NCBI GenBank assembly: GCA_000720375.1
Contig: JOAA01000009.1
Span: 186,001-250,000 of the forward strand
Origin: Rhodococcus rhodnii
Lineage (GTDB): Bacteria; Actinomycetota; Actinomycetes; Mycobacteriales; Pseudonocardiaceae
Direction of reading: 5' to 3'
Length of the DNA: 64,000 bases
Of the stretch, positions 1 to 8,719 are shown piece after piece. How positions within the stretch are numbered: position 1 is the stretch's first letter; each line of letters starts with the position of its first letter. The translations under genes were made by a program, and so were the position numbers. The notes under the pieces were generated by a model. It worked only from the letters and a program-made list of their open reading frames with translations, made no database searches and was not told the DNA's origin.

Positions 1-675
1 CTGCCTGGCCGGTCCTTGGAGTTGCTGCGTCGACGGATGCACGAGAAGGACTCGTGGATTGTCAGCGATGACGCGTTCCACTCGGCTGTGGCCCGGGTCC
101 GGGCCGAGCTTGTCGACGAGTTGCTGTCGTCGCCCTTCGACGGGTCGGTGGAGGCCGAACAAGCGGTGGCTCGGTTCTCCATGCGGTGGACTTCGCGGCT
201 GGTCGAGGAGATGTCCGTTGTGGAGGATCCGTCGACCCGGTCCGGGCACGTGCTGCTGGGTGGCGAACAGTGGCACGAGGTGCAGGTCTTGAAGTTCCTG
301 CACCGGAAGTTCGTGCTGCTGCGGCCGGATCTGGCTTTGCACCAGCGTGGCCAGGCCCGGCTGGTGACCAACCTCGTTGAGGCGCTTGACCAGTGGCTGG
401 GCGACCGGTTCGAGGCCGACCGGTTGCCTCGGCGACTGCATGACCTCGTCGAACTGGCCGTCGCCGAGTATGAGGCGTTGGCCCGTTCGGAGCCCACTGT
501 TCTGGTTGGGGCGACAGGGGATGCTCCTCAGGGCCGCGATGCCGTGCACGCGCTGGCTCGTGGGCGGGCGGTCATCGACTTCGTGTCCTCGTTGACGGAC
601 AAGCAGGCAGTGTCCTTGATGGACGCGTTGTCGGGACGGAGTGCTCAGCCTTGGTCTGACGCCTTCGTGCTGTGA
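1..675 (+). CDS. dGTPase-like HD-domain protein, C-terminal part (5' truncated by window)
   Basis: The reading frame is open to the first base, so this is only the 3' part of a gene. The visible ~224 residues resemble the C-terminal region of actinobacterial deoxyguanosinetriphosphate triphosphohydrolase-like proteins: a V-Q-V-L-K-F-L helix, a QRGQARLVTNLVEAL helix, and a terminal V-I-D-F-V-S-S-L-T-D-K-Q-A segment typical of that family. The HD metal site that would prove the assignment lies upstream of the window. The 3' end overlaps the convergent MBL-fold gene by 31 bp. Family assignment is by pattern, not search. Confidence 0.62.
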   Translation: MPGRSLELLRRRMHEKDSWIVSDDAFHSAVARVRAELVDELLSSPFDGSVEAEQAVARFSMRWTSRLVEEMSVVEDPSTRSGHVLLGGEQWHEVQVLKFLHRKFVLLRPDLALHQRGQARLVTNLVEALDQWLGDRFEADRLPRRLHDLVELAVAEYEALARSEPTVLVGATGDAPQGRDAVHALARGRAVIDFVSSLTDKQAVSLMDALSGRSAQPWSDAFVL

Positions 676-1544
676 TACGCGGCGTGGACCGCGAAGGCGA
701 TCCATTCCGGGTTGTCCCAAGTGCTCCAGCGTTTCCGGGCGTCCTGCTCGATGGCCGCAACGGCCTCATCGGCCGGTAGTTCGAGGGCCCGGGTGCGGAT
801 GTGCGTGAGATAGTCGCGGATTTCGACCAGGAGTTGCGCGTCGGCGATTTCACCGTGGCCAGGGACGACGATCGCGGGGTTCAAGGCCAGCAAGTCGTCC
901 AGCACGCTGATCCATCCGGCGATGTCGACGTCCGTGTCGTGCGGCGGAAAGTACGGTGCGATCGGGAACATGCGGGTTTCGGCTAAGTCGCCGGTGAACA
1001 GCACGCGGCCGTCGACCAACACCGTCTGGTCGGAACTCGTGTGCGCCGGGCCTCGGTTGTGCAGCGTGACCGTGCGTCCGCCGAGGTCGAGCTCCGCTTG
1101 TGGACCGTCGTAGGTCACGTCCGGTTCGGTCAGTTCGACGTCCTTGAGCTGTGTGGCGTAGGAAGGGCTCAGGCCGCTGAACATCGCGAGGTACGCGGCG
1201 CCTTTGCGGTGCAGTTCGTCGCGTTGGGCGCGGTTGTAGACGATGGTCGCGGCGCCTTTGAACGCTTGTGCGCCGAAGCCGTGTTCGGGGTGGAAATGCG
1301 TGGTCGTCAGGAACAGCCGGCGGTCGTTGGCCAGACGTTTGGCTTGGCCGAGCACGTATTCGCCGTTTCGAGGGCCGAGGCCGGTGTCGATGATCAAGGC
1401 CGCGTGATCGCCCACTACGATGCCGACGTTCGGCACGAGCGGCACCCGGCGATCAGGGATGACGAAAACGCCATCGGCCACCTCGACGGGCTCGCCGCTG
1501 ACGATCGGTTCCGGTGCACTGCTCACGTCTGGTAATGCGGCCAC
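645..1544 (-). CDS. MBL-fold metallo-hydrolase
   Basis: A cytosolic metallo-beta-lactamase-fold protein of about 299 residues with no signal peptide. Metal ligands are recognisable as T-T-H-F-H-P-E-H (HxHxxH, with Glu at the usual Asp), then G-P-A-H-T-S-S-D, F-T-G-D-L-A-E and P-G-H-G-E. The substrate is unknown; thiol-ester, lactone and quinoprotein-relay type hydrolases share this motif set. I chose the GTG at 1544 (V-A-A-L-P-D-V-S-S); a GTG at 1526 is also possible. It is transcribed away from a TetR gene, and the shared intergenic region holds a 10-bp inverted repeat, so TetR control is likely. Confidence 0.85.
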   Translation of the reverse strand: MAALPDVSSAPEPIVSGEPVEVADGVFVIPDRRVPLVPNVGIVVGDHAALIIDTGLGPRNGEYVLGQAKRLANDRRLFLTTTHFHPEHGFGAQAFKGAATIVYNRAQRDELHRKGAAYLAMFSGLSPSYATQLKDVELTEPDVTYDGPQAELDLGGRTVTLHNRGPAHTSSDQTVLVDGRVLFTGDLAETRMFPIAPYFPPHDTDVDIAGWISVLDDLLALNPAIVVPGHGEIADAQLLVEIRDYLTHIRTRALELPADEAVAAIEQDARKRWSTWDNPEWIAFAVHAAYHSTKASDQG

Positions 1545-1565
1545 CGCACTGCCCCAATCTGATCG

Positions 1566-1606
1566 GTGTTCAGATGCTCGTCCGACGGTAGCACGAATCT
1601 GAACAC
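1566..1606. promoter_or_regulatory. Perfect 10-bp inverted repeat, probable TetR operator
   Basis: GTGTTCAGAT at 1566-1575 and ATCTGAACAC at 1597-1606 form a perfect inverted repeat with a 21-bp spacer, i.e. arm centres three helical turns apart. It lies between the divergent MBL-fold and TetR genes. A TAAGAT minus-10-like hexamer at 1610-1615 follows the right arm, about 8 bp before the TetR GTG, suggesting a nearly leaderless mRNA. Binding by the adjacent TetR is inferred from position. Confidence 0.6.
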
Positions 1607-1622
1607 TGCTAAGATCGCGGGC

Positions 1623-2273
1623 GTGGGCTATCACCATGGTGACTTGCGGGCAGCGCTGCTCGACGCCGCCGAATCGCTGGTACGGGAGCGCGGCGTCGAC
1701 GGGTGGTCGCTACGGGAGGTGTCAGCGCGAATCGGCGTCAGCCCCAGCGCGGCCTACCATCACTTCAAGTCCCGTGACGCGTTGGTCGGCGCCTTGTCCG
1801 CGCAAGTGCTTGCCCGGCTGGGGGAGCGGGTGCGGAAGGCCGCCGCGCGTGCCCGTGGTCAGCGGGACGATCCACAGTCGCGAGTGATCGCGCTGTGCCG
1901 GTCGTATGTCCGTTGGACCGTCGAGGATCCGTCGGTCGCAGGCCTCACGTTCGGCGCACACCACGACGAGGCCGAGACACCGGTTTCCCCGCATCCCCAC
2001 GATGTGCTGGCCGCGGAGTTGGACAGGCTTGTCGAGGCCGGTGGCTTGACTGTGTCAGCCCGCACCGGTGCCGAGTTCGTCGTCTGGCCGGCGGTGCATG
2101 GACTCGCCACCCTGCTCCGAGACGGCCTGATGCGCCTGGACAACGCACGCGACGTTGACGCACAAGTGGAACGGCTGATTCGCGCGGTTCTCACCGGACT
2201 GCGAGAAGAAACTTCTCCTCATCGGCCCCAAGCGCGCTCGGCGCATACCGAGCACCTTGCGGCGGACCGATGA
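1623..2273 (+). CDS. TetR/AcrR family regulator (WHG-type C-terminal domain)
   Basis: About 216 residues. The N-terminal helix-turn-helix is plain: G-Y-H-H-G-D-L-R-A-A-L-L, then S-L-R-E-V-S-A-R-I-G-V-S-P-S-A-A-Y-H-H-F. The ligand domain carries V-V-W-P-A-V-H-G-L-A-T-L, the hallmark of the WHG subfamily. GTG at 1623 is preferred because the protein then begins directly at the conserved G-Y-H-H-G-D-L motif. Probably a repressor of the divergent hydrolase and of itself. Its 3' end overlaps the convergent TNT gene by 83 bp. Confidence 0.88.
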   Translation: MGYHHGDLRAALLDAAESLVRERGVDGWSLREVSARIGVSPSAAYHHFKSRDALVGALSAQVLARLGERVRKAAARARGQRDDPQSRVIALCRSYVRWTVEDPSVAGLTFGAHHDEAETPVSPHPHDVLAAELDRLVEAGGLTVSARTGAEFVVWPAVHGLATLLRDGLMRLDNARDVDAQVERLIRAVLTGLREETSPHRPQARSAHTEHLAADR

Positions 2274-2895
2274 CGCGTTCGAGGTAGCCGTTGTCCAGCA
2301 ACCATTTCACGTTCAGCGGGCTCGGAGCTCCGGGCACGTGCTCGGTCTTGAGCTGGTACTGCCAGCCGTGGCCGGGCTGGGCGAACCACGGCGCGATCGG
2401 GCCGGAGTCCACTGTGAACGATCTGGTGACGCGGTATGCGCGGTAGTTGCAGTACGCGGCCGGTGTGCTGACGAGACTTTGCGGTGGGATCGAACGGCTC
2501 GCGTACGGCGATCCGATGGGCGCGAGGTATTGGCCGAACTCGCTGCCGTACCGGTCGATGAGCTGACCGTTGACGAGCTTTGTCCTGAAGATCAACGGCT
2601 TTCCGTCAGGCCCGATGACGTAGCCGTCCGCGGGCGGGTAACGCCACCAGTTCGCCGCGGAATCCCAGTACCGGTCGAAGAACTGTTGCTGGGACAGGTG
2701 TCCTGTGCGCTGATAGCCGAACAGTTGCCGGCCCACCGCGCCCCGGTCCGGCAGTACTTCCGGGCCGAGCCGGGGATCGTCCTGGAAATGGGTCGCGGAG
2801 CATTCGGTGGATGTGACCGCTGCCGCCGGTGTGACCGGTACGACGAGGGCTGCAACAGTCAGGACAACGATCGCAAGATGGCGTAGCCAGGTCAT
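2191..2895 (-). CDS. Secreted TNT-domain protein (NAD+ glycohydrolase-like toxin)
   Basis: A 234-residue protein with a Sec signal peptide (M-T-W-L-R-H-L then a hydrophobic core ending T-P-A-A-A). The mature part matches the tuberculosis necrotizing toxin (DUF4237) fold: R-Y-G-S-E-F-G-Q-Y-L-A-P, S-R-S-I-P-P-Q-S-L, then S-G-P-I-A-P-W-F-A-Q-P-G-H-G-W-Q-Y with the conserved Gln, and a final L-L-D-N-G-Y-L. In known TNT proteins this domain hydrolyses NAD+. Here it is an independent secreted protein rather than a C-terminal fusion. I see no obvious immunity gene beside it. Confidence 0.8.
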   Translation of the reverse strand: MTWLRHLAIVVLTVAALVVPVTPAAAVTSTECSATHFQDDPRLGPEVLPDRGAVGRQLFGYQRTGHLSQQQFFDRYWDSAANWWRYPPADGYVIGPDGKPLIFRTKLVNGQLIDRYGSEFGQYLAPIGSPYASRSIPPQSLVSTPAAYCNYRAYRVTRSFTVDSGPIAPWFAQPGHGWQYQLKTEHVPGAPSPLNVKWLLDNGYLERVIGPPQGARYAPSALGADEEKFLLAVR

Positions 2896-2971
2896 GCGTC
2901 CACTTCACTCGCGCCGCCACCACGTTGTCGATAACTCGGGGGTGTGATGGCAGCGTCCGAACGAGTGGCTT

Positions 2972-3943
2972 TCAGAAGCGCAGTGCGCGAAGCCGGAACT
3001 CATCCGTCCGGGTCCCACTCAGCAACTGATCCAACCTACCGGTCAGCACGTAGGTGCCGCATCGACCGCGGGCCATTGTCGTCGGTGCCGGGTCAGGCCA
3101 GGGGAGGGACTCTCTGACGGTTGCGGTGCGCCACCCGTCGGTCGAGCTCAGCCGGAGTACGCGGTTGGCGCGGGTGTTGTCAATGCCGTCGAGCGTGGTG
3201 GCTCCGGTGAGCAACAGGCCGTCAAGGGCGCCGATGGGTTCGGTCACGGTGACTTGAGCGAGGTTCGCCGGATCACGCAACGGGATTCGCCACAGACTCC
3301 GCCCGGCCGAATGCGCGACGAGCAGAAAACCGCCCGGGTGCCACACGATTCCGTTCGCGCCGTTGCCTGAACCCGCGGGCATCAGACGGTCGTCGCGGAT
3401 CAGGATCGATGGCGAGCCATAAGGTGGCACGCGGTAGACGGCTCCACTGCGCGAGTCGGTGACGTACGCGGTGCCGTCGGGTGCCACGGCAACGTCGTTT
3501 CCGAAGTGCGGCCGCTGCGGGTCGAGCGCGGCGAGATCGACGTACCTGATCTGCCTGCCGGAGTAGAGGTCGTAGATGCCGAGACCGGCTGTCTTGCCGA
3601 TGGTCTCCGGCGTTGAGCGGTCGCCGATGCCGATGTCGCCGTTCACCGCGAGCACCTTGCCGCGGTCGACCGCGAGGCCCATGGTGGTGATGAGTTTGGG
3701 ATCGTTGACGAGGGTTCGCACCGATCCGTCCGCTTGGACCACGGAAACCGTGCCGTGGGTGACGGATCCGACCAGGAACCTGTCCCGCCGACCGTCGTAG
3801 GCAATGCCTTCGGGGTGCAGCGTGGGACCGTTGCCCAGAACGAAGTCCGGGCATGGCCGGTTTTCCGCCGCAGACGCCGGGACCGGGATCGCGGCAACCA
3901 CGATCAACGCGAGCACAACGGACCGCAACCCTCGTCGTCTCAT
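2972..3943 (-). CDS. Secreted SMP-30/gluconolactonase-like beta-propeller
   Basis: A 323-residue protein with a signal peptide (R-R-R then a hydrophobic stretch ending I-P-V-P-A-S-A-A-E). The rest is a six-bladed-propeller-like sequence: H-P-E-G-I-A-Y-D-G-R-R, M-G-L-A-V-D-R, F-G-N-D-V-A-V-A-P-D-G-T-A-Y-V-T-D and G-A-N-G-I-V-W-H-P-G-G. The N-D-V-A and D-S dyads are the kind of metal-site residues found in SMP-30/LRE proteins. Substrate unknown; it may be a lactonase or a binding propeller. Same strand as the TNT gene, 76 bp upstream of it. Confidence 0.72.
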   Translation of the reverse strand: MRRRGLRSVVLALIVVAAIPVPASAAENRPCPDFVLGNGPTLHPEGIAYDGRRDRFLVGSVTHGTVSVVQADGSVRTLVNDPKLITTMGLAVDRGKVLAVNGDIGIGDRSTPETIGKTAGLGIYDLYSGRQIRYVDLAALDPQRPHFGNDVAVAPDGTAYVTDSRSGAVYRVPPYGSPSILIRDDRLMPAGSGNGANGIVWHPGGFLLVAHSAGRSLWRIPLRDPANLAQVTVTEPIGALDGLLLTGATTLDGIDNTRANRVLRLSSTDGWRTATVRESLPWPDPAPTTMARGRCGTYVLTGRLDQLLSGTRTDEFRLRALRF

Positions 3944-3965
3944 GTGAGCAACGTAGCCGTGGCGC

Positions 3966-4466
3966 CTACCTGGGCATACCGACGAAGGTACCGTCGCAGC
4001 GCAGTATTTGTGTCAGAACGCCATTGTTGAGCCGGGTCACCGCGGACACCGGCGGGGCACCGAAGAAGCAGATGGTGTCCTCCAACGGGTTGCCGACCAC
4101 GCCGAACGTCATGTCCTTCGAGACGAAGATCGAGAAGTCCCGGTAGGGGTAGTGGCTGTACTCCCATCCTTCGAGGTCTTCGACATCGACGACCCGATGC
4201 GGCCGGTACTGCGCCGAGGGGTGCCAGACATCGTGATGGAACATCGAATCCCAGTACTCCACGCACTCCCGCAACACGTCACACACCAACTGCGCCACCG
4301 GTTTCAGCGGAATTGGTCCGTCACGTGGCAGCGACCACGTGATCGATGGCACGGGCTCTGTGAACGCGGGCATGGCCTTGGCGTCGAAGTCGAATTCCGC
4401 GACGAACTCCAGCCACACCTCGCGCCGGAGATCGACTTCCAACTCCGCCCACGCGAACTGCTCCAC
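3966..4466 (-). CDS. Small cytosolic protein, DUF2716-like
   Basis: 166 residues, GTG start, no signal peptide or membrane segment. The W-L-E-F-V-A-E-F-D-F motif near residue 20, followed by P-A-F-T-E-P-V-P-S-I-T-W, resembles the actinobacterial DUF2716 family, whose function is unknown. Acidic and aromatic, with a W-E-Y-S-H-Y-P-Y-R-D-F segment near residue 100. It lies 22 bp upstream of the SMP-30-like gene on the same strand and may be co-transcribed. Assignment to the DUF is from memory of its pattern only. Confidence 0.5.
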   Translation of the reverse strand: MEQFAWAELEVDLRREVWLEFVAEFDFDAKAMPAFTEPVPSITWSLPRDGPIPLKPVAQLVCDVLRECVEYWDSMFHHDVWHPSAQYRPHRVVDVEDLEGWEYSHYPYRDFSIFVSKDMTFGVVGNPLEDTICFFGAPPVSAVTRLNNGVLTQILRCDGTFVGMPR

Positions 4467-4648
4467 CGTGCAGAACCTACCTCACCAGGTCAGTTGCTTT
4501 CGTTCCGTGACCACATGTGGCAACGGAGTCACTCATACGGCTGCTATTCCCTGAGTGTTCCGGGACATAACGTCTGCGCGATCCGGGGTTGACCCCGGTT
4601 TCATCCGCGTGTGTCGGGGCACGCGTTGGAATTGCTGGGAGGGGACTA

Positions 4649-7453
4649 GTGCGTGCGCCCATTCGGCCGAGTCGAAGATTCTTGGCCGCCTCACTGGGAG
4701 TTGTGCTTTCGCTGAGCATCGTTTCGCCTGCTGCCGCGTGGCCGGATCCGGCCGGCAAGGCCGCTGACAACGCCGGCAAGCAGATTTCCGCTTTACAGGA
4801 GCTCAAACGGTCGCAGTCGGCCGTCGAATCCAAGCTGGACACCTCGCTTCTCGTCGCCAAGCGCAGCACCGAGGCCGCCGGGCGCGGGATGCGAGCGGCG
4901 CTTCCGGCGTTGCAGACCGGCGTGGGGGACCGGGTCACTGTGGACATCCGGGGCAGTGCTTCCACTGACCTCCTTGACCACCTGCGCAAGGTTGGCGCGG
5001 GCATCCGTGCTGTGTCCGAGCACTACAGCTCGGTACGGGCCGAGGTGCCGGTCAGTGCGATGGAAAGCATCGCCTCTCGCAAGGACGTCAAGTTCGTCGA
5101 GCCTGCTGTCGGCGCGATGACGGCGAAGCAGCTTGCCGACACGCCCAAGCCGAAGCCCACCAAGGAGCAGAAGGCCAAGCAGGTCACCGAGCGCACCCGG
5201 CAGGCGCTGAGCGTGAAGGCCGAGCCCGCGGTCAGTGAGGGCGACCGCGCGCACAATGCCGACAAAGCACGGCAGCAGTTCGGGGTCACGGGCATCGGCG
5301 TGAAGATCTGCGCGCTGTCCGACGGCATCGACTCGCTTCAGGCCTCACAGGCCGCCGGTGAGCTGCCTGCCGTCGACGTCCTGCCCGGCGAGGGCGGCGA
5401 TGGTGACGAGGGCACGGCGATGCTGGAGATCATCCACGACCTCGCGCCCAACGCCGAACTCGGCTTCGCCACGGCTTTCCGGTCCGATGCCAGCTTCGCC
5501 GACAACATCCGGAAACTCCGTTTCCAGGCCGGCTGCGACATCATCGTCGACGACGTCATCTACTTCAAGGAAGCGGTCTTCCAGGACTGGATCATCGCAC
5601 AGGCCGTCAACGACGTGACCGCTGACGGCGCTCTCTACTTCTCGAGTGCGGGCAACGAGGGCAACGTTGTCGACGGCACGGCCGCGCACTGGGAAGGCGA
5701 CTTCGTCGACTCCGGCGTGTCGATCGGCAAGTGGGCGGGCACCGCGCACAACTTCGCGGGCAGCAACGGGGTTCAGATCTACCAGCCGATCTCGGACGCT
5801 TCCTCGGCGGGCATCCCGGTTCTGCTGAACTGGTCCGACCCGCTCGGCGCGTCCACGAACGACTACGACCTGTACCTGTTGGACCGTAACGGCAACGTCC
5901 TGTCGGCGAGCCAGAACTTCCAGAACGGCACGCAGGACGCCTACGAGCGCGTGAACACTCCGGGCGGCGGCGGGCAGGGCCTGCGCCTGGCGATCGTGAA
6001 GTTCAAGGGCGAGAACCGCTACCTCTCGCTGTCCGCGCTGCGCAGCCGGTTCAAGGACACCGCCGGTGTGCTGACCGGATACAACACCCCCGGCGAGATC
6101 TTCGGTCACGCAGCGGCCAAGAACGCCTTCGCGGTCGCGGCCGCACCCGCCGCCAAGGCTTTCGGGCGTGCCCTCGAGCCCGGCGACCCGCCGAACCCGA
6201 CCGGGCCGTTCCCCGGTGCGTTCGGGCCGGCCGCCAAGGTCGAACGGTTCACCTCCGACGGCCCGCGGCGGATCATCTACAACGCCGACGGCACCCCGAT
6301 CACGCCCGGCGACGTCTCCTCGACCGGTGGCGAGGTGCGCAAGAAGCCGGACCTCACCGCCGCCGACGGTGTGACCACCACGGTTCCGGGCTTTGAGACG
6401 TTCTACGGCACCTCGGCCGCGGCGCCGCACGCGGCGGCCATCGCCGGTCTTGTGTTGTCCGGCAACCCGGGGATCGCGCCCGCGGATGTCCGTGAGGCGT
6501 TGACCACCACGAGCATCGACATCGAGCAGGCTGGCTTCGACAACCGTGCCGGTTCCGGAATCCTGTTGACCGACAGGGTTTTGGGATACACGGGAGCCAG
6601 CCCGCAACCGCTGGCCGAGGCGCAGACGCCGACCGTACGCGCCAACGACGGCGGCAACTTCATCGACCCGGGTGACACCGCGACGGTGACGTTGCCGGTG
6701 ACCAACCGTGGAGACGGTCTCGCGGCTTCGACGAGCGTCGTGCTGACCTCGCCGACCGCGGGCGTGACGATCACGCCGCGCTCGAAGTTCTACGGCTCGA
6801 TCGACAAGGGCCAGACCGCGATCAACAACTTCACGTTGACCGTTCCGGCCAGCCACCCGCTGGGCACCCCGGTTCTGTTGGACGCCAAGGTGACCTTCGC
6901 CGGTGCCCAGTCACCGAAGACGGCCCGCTTCCCTGTCAAGATCGGGCAACCGTCCACTGTGGTGCATGACTTCGCCTACACCGGTGCGCCACTGCTGATC
7001 CCGGACAACGACCCGACCGGCGTCACCGTGCCGATCGAGGTCTCCGGGATCGGGCCGGTCAGCCGGGTGACGTTCTCCATCGACGGCACGGAGTGCACGG
7101 CCAACCCGGGCGCCACCACCGTCGGGCTCGACCACACCTTCGTAAGTGACCTTGTCGGCACGTTGCGCTCGCCAAGCGGCGCGACCGCGACGTTGTTCTC
7201 CAGCAACGGTTCCAACGGCAAGAACATGTGCAAGGTCGTGTTCGACGACACCGCCGCGCGTGCGTTCCGCGACTCCAGGTCCGAGGACGCGCCGTACACC
7301 GGTTCGTGGCGGCCGTTCCAGCCGCTTGAGGGCACTGCCGGCGCGACCGACGGCACGTGGACGCTGCACGTCCGCGACGCCGCCGGACGTGACGTCGGCT
7401 CATTGCGTGCGTTCTCGCTGCACGTGTCGGGTTACGTGACCCCGGGTAGCTGA
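4649..7453 (+). CDS. Secreted S8/S53-like serine protease with P/Homo-B domain
   Basis: About 934 residues. GTG at 4649 is chosen because GGGAGGGG lies 6-7 bp upstream and the protein then starts with basic residues before a signal peptide ending S-P-A-A-A-W. A long charged propeptide precedes the catalytic domain. The Asp motif is C-A-L-S-D-G-I-D and the Ser motif G-T-S-A-A-A-P-H-A-A-A. The usual H-G-T is replaced by D-E-G-T-A-M-L-E-I-I-H-D, as in the S53-like branch of subtilases. A CARDB-like module and a C-terminal proprotein-convertase P domain (S-D-L-V-G-T-L-R-S-P-S-G, D-G-T-W-T-L-H-V-R-D) follow. Confidence 0.85.
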   Translation: MRAPIRPSRRFLAASLGVVLSLSIVSPAAAWPDPAGKAADNAGKQISALQELKRSQSAVESKLDTSLLVAKRSTEAAGRGMRAALPALQTGVGDRVTVDIRGSASTDLLDHLRKVGAGIRAVSEHYSSVRAEVPVSAMESIASRKDVKFVEPAVGAMTAKQLADTPKPKPTKEQKAKQVTERTRQALSVKAEPAVSEGDRAHNADKARQQFGVTGIGVKICALSDGIDSLQASQAAGELPAVDVLPGEGGDGDEGTAMLEIIHDLAPNAELGFATAFRSDASFADNIRKLRFQAGCDIIVDDVIYFKEAVFQDWIIAQAVNDVTADGALYFSSAGNEGNVVDGTAAHWEGDFVDSGVSIGKWAGTAHNFAGSNGVQIYQPISDASSAGIPVLLNWSDPLGASTNDYDLYLLDRNGNVLSASQNFQNGTQDAYERVNTPGGGGQGLRLAIVKFKGENRYLSLSALRSRFKDTAGVLTGYNTPGEIFGHAAAKNAFAVAAAPAAKAFGRALEPGDPPNPTGPFPGAFGPAAKVERFTSDGPRRIIYNADGTPITPGDVSSTGGEVRKKPDLTAADGVTTTVPGFETFYGTSAAAPHAAAIAGLVLSGNPGIAPADVREALTTTSIDIEQAGFDNRAGSGILLTDRVLGYTGASPQPLAEAQTPTVRANDGGNFIDPGDTATVTLPVTNRGDGLAASTSVVLTSPTAGVTITPRSKFYGSIDKGQTAINNFTLTVPASHPLGTPVLLDAKVTFAGAQSPKTARFPVKIGQPSTVVHDFAYTGAPLLIPDNDPTGVTVPIEVSGIGPVSRVTFSIDGTECTANPGATTVGLDHTFVSDLVGTLRSPSGATATLFSSNGSNGKNMCKVVFDDTAARAFRDSRSEDAPYTGSWRPFQPLEGTAGATDGTWTLHVRDAAGRDVGSLRAFSLHVSGYVTPGS

Positions 7454-7458
7454 AAGAG

Positions 7459-7504
7459 CTCGTGAGTGTTTTGGCCGGTTCTAACCGGCCAAAACACTCA
7501 CGAG
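7459..7504. terminator. Perfect 22-bp stem hairpin between convergent genes
   Basis: CTCGTGAGTGTTTTGGCCGG... on the left and its exact reverse complement on the right are separated by only two bases. The palindrome starts 5 bp after the protease stop codon and ends just before the 3' end of the LtrA gene, so it can act on both. There is no T-tract beyond the hairpin, as is common in actinomycetes. Its length and perfection are unusual. Confidence 0.72.
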
Positions 7505-7507
7505 GAC

Positions 7508-8719
7508 TCATTCGTGTTCGGCGTGCCGAATCTCTTCACGAATGTCGTGGTACTTGAACCATTCGTAGATGATCAGGGTGATCAGCAAGGCCGTCAGCAC
7601 GCCGAGGCCGGCCATCGCGGGCACGTAGGACACGAGGGGCACCGCGGCCAGCAGGACGACGCCGAGGATGACTCGTTCGACCTTGAAGACGTGTTTGGTA
7701 CGCCAGCCGATACCCACATAGGCGAACATGAACAGCGCCACGCCGCCGTACATGGCCCACAGGGGCGGGCCGTAGAGCGGATCGGCGAGCGTGTGACCGT
7801 TCTCGCCACCCACGTAGCCGAGGACCTTCTTCAACCCCAGCGCCAGCATCACGATGCCGATCATCAGCGGCAGGTGCAGGTACGTGAAGGCGATCTGGCC
7901 CATTCGGACGCGCTCGTCGCCGCGCGCTTCGGCGAGGGCTTGTTCGGCGGCCAGCACGTGGGTGTCGAAGTACGACCACCACAGCGCCCCGGCGATCGCC
8001 AGGCCGAGGATCGCGGCCAGGATGATCGGCCACGAAATGGCCAGATGCGTGACACCGACACCGATCGCGACGATGGACTCACCCAGCGCGATCATGATGA
8101 TCAGCCCGTAGCGCTCGGCGAAGTGTTTGGCCGACGGCAGCCGCCAGCCCTTCGTGCCGATCAGCATCGTGCCGCCGTAGTCGGCGACCACGGCGGCCGC
8201 CCAGACAGCCGTCTGCGCCGCACCAGAGAGCTGGGAAGCGACCGCCAGCAAGGCCGTCCCGGCGATCATCGACGGCGCGAACCGGACGAGCTGAGCCCGC
8301 AGCTCGGCCTCCTCGCCCGCGGCGATCCAGAACAGCCAGACGTGCACCACCCGTACCAGCAGGTAGCAGAACGCCAGCACCAGCGGTCCGTCCAAGCCGC
8401 CGGGCAGGTCGTCGAAGGCCTCGGGGATGGCCAGTGCGAGCAGGAACATCGCCGCCATCGCGGCGAGCATCGCGCTGCGGGCAAGGCCCTCGTCCGCCTT
8501 GACCCAATTGGACAGCCAGGAATATCCGATCCACGACCACCAGATCACACTGAGCAGAAGCGCGCCGCGCAGCAGCCCGTGCCAGCTCGGCGCATCCGCC
8601 ATCAGCGCCGTGACCTGCGTCAACGCGAACACGAAGACCAGGTCGAAGAACAGCTCCAGGTTGGTCGCGCTGGCCCGCTCGCCGACGCGCTCCATCCTGG
8701 ACCTCAACGGCTTGTTCAT
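7508..8719 (-). CDS. Low-temperature-requirement A (LtrA) family membrane protein
   Basis: A 403-residue polytopic membrane protein with about ten to twelve hydrophobic segments. Family hallmarks are the N-terminal N-L-E-L-F-F-D-L-V-F-V-F-A-L-T-Q-V and the central H-F-A-E-R-Y-G-L-I-I-M-I-A-L-G-E-S-I. The ATG at 8719 (M-N-K-P-L-R-S-R-M) is preferred over upstream starts because it places charged residues directly before the conserved N-L-E-L-F-F-D motif. LtrA proteins were named from Listeria cold growth; the molecular function is unknown. Confidence 0.88.
   Translation of the reverse strand: MNKPLRSRMERVGERASATNLELFFDLVFVFALTQVTALMADAPSWHGLLRGALLLSVIWWSWIGYSWLSNWVKADEGLARSAMLAAMAAMFLLALAIPEAFDDLPGGLDGPLVLAFCYLLVRVVHVWLFWIAAGEEAELRAQLVRFAPSMIAGTALLAVASQLSGAAQTAVWAAAVVADYGGTMLIGTKGWRLPSAKHFAERYGLIIMIALGESIVAIGVGVTHLAISWPIILAAILGLAIAGALWWSYFDTHVLAAEQALAEARGDERVRMGQIAFTYLHLPLMIGIVMLALGLKKVLGYVGGENGHTLADPLYGPPLWAMYGGVALFMFAYVGIGWRTKHVFKVERVILGVVLLAAVPLVSYVPAMAGLGVLTALLITLIIYEWFKYHDIREEIRHAEHE

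Noticed and set aside
1041..1535. 164-codon plus-strand frame inside the MBL-fold gene
   Set aside because: Antisense shadow without domain; the minus strand carries all metal motifs.
5345..6856. 503-codon frame antisense to the S8/S53-like protease
   Set aside because: Gly/Arg/Val-rich shadow created by high GC3 on the other strand.
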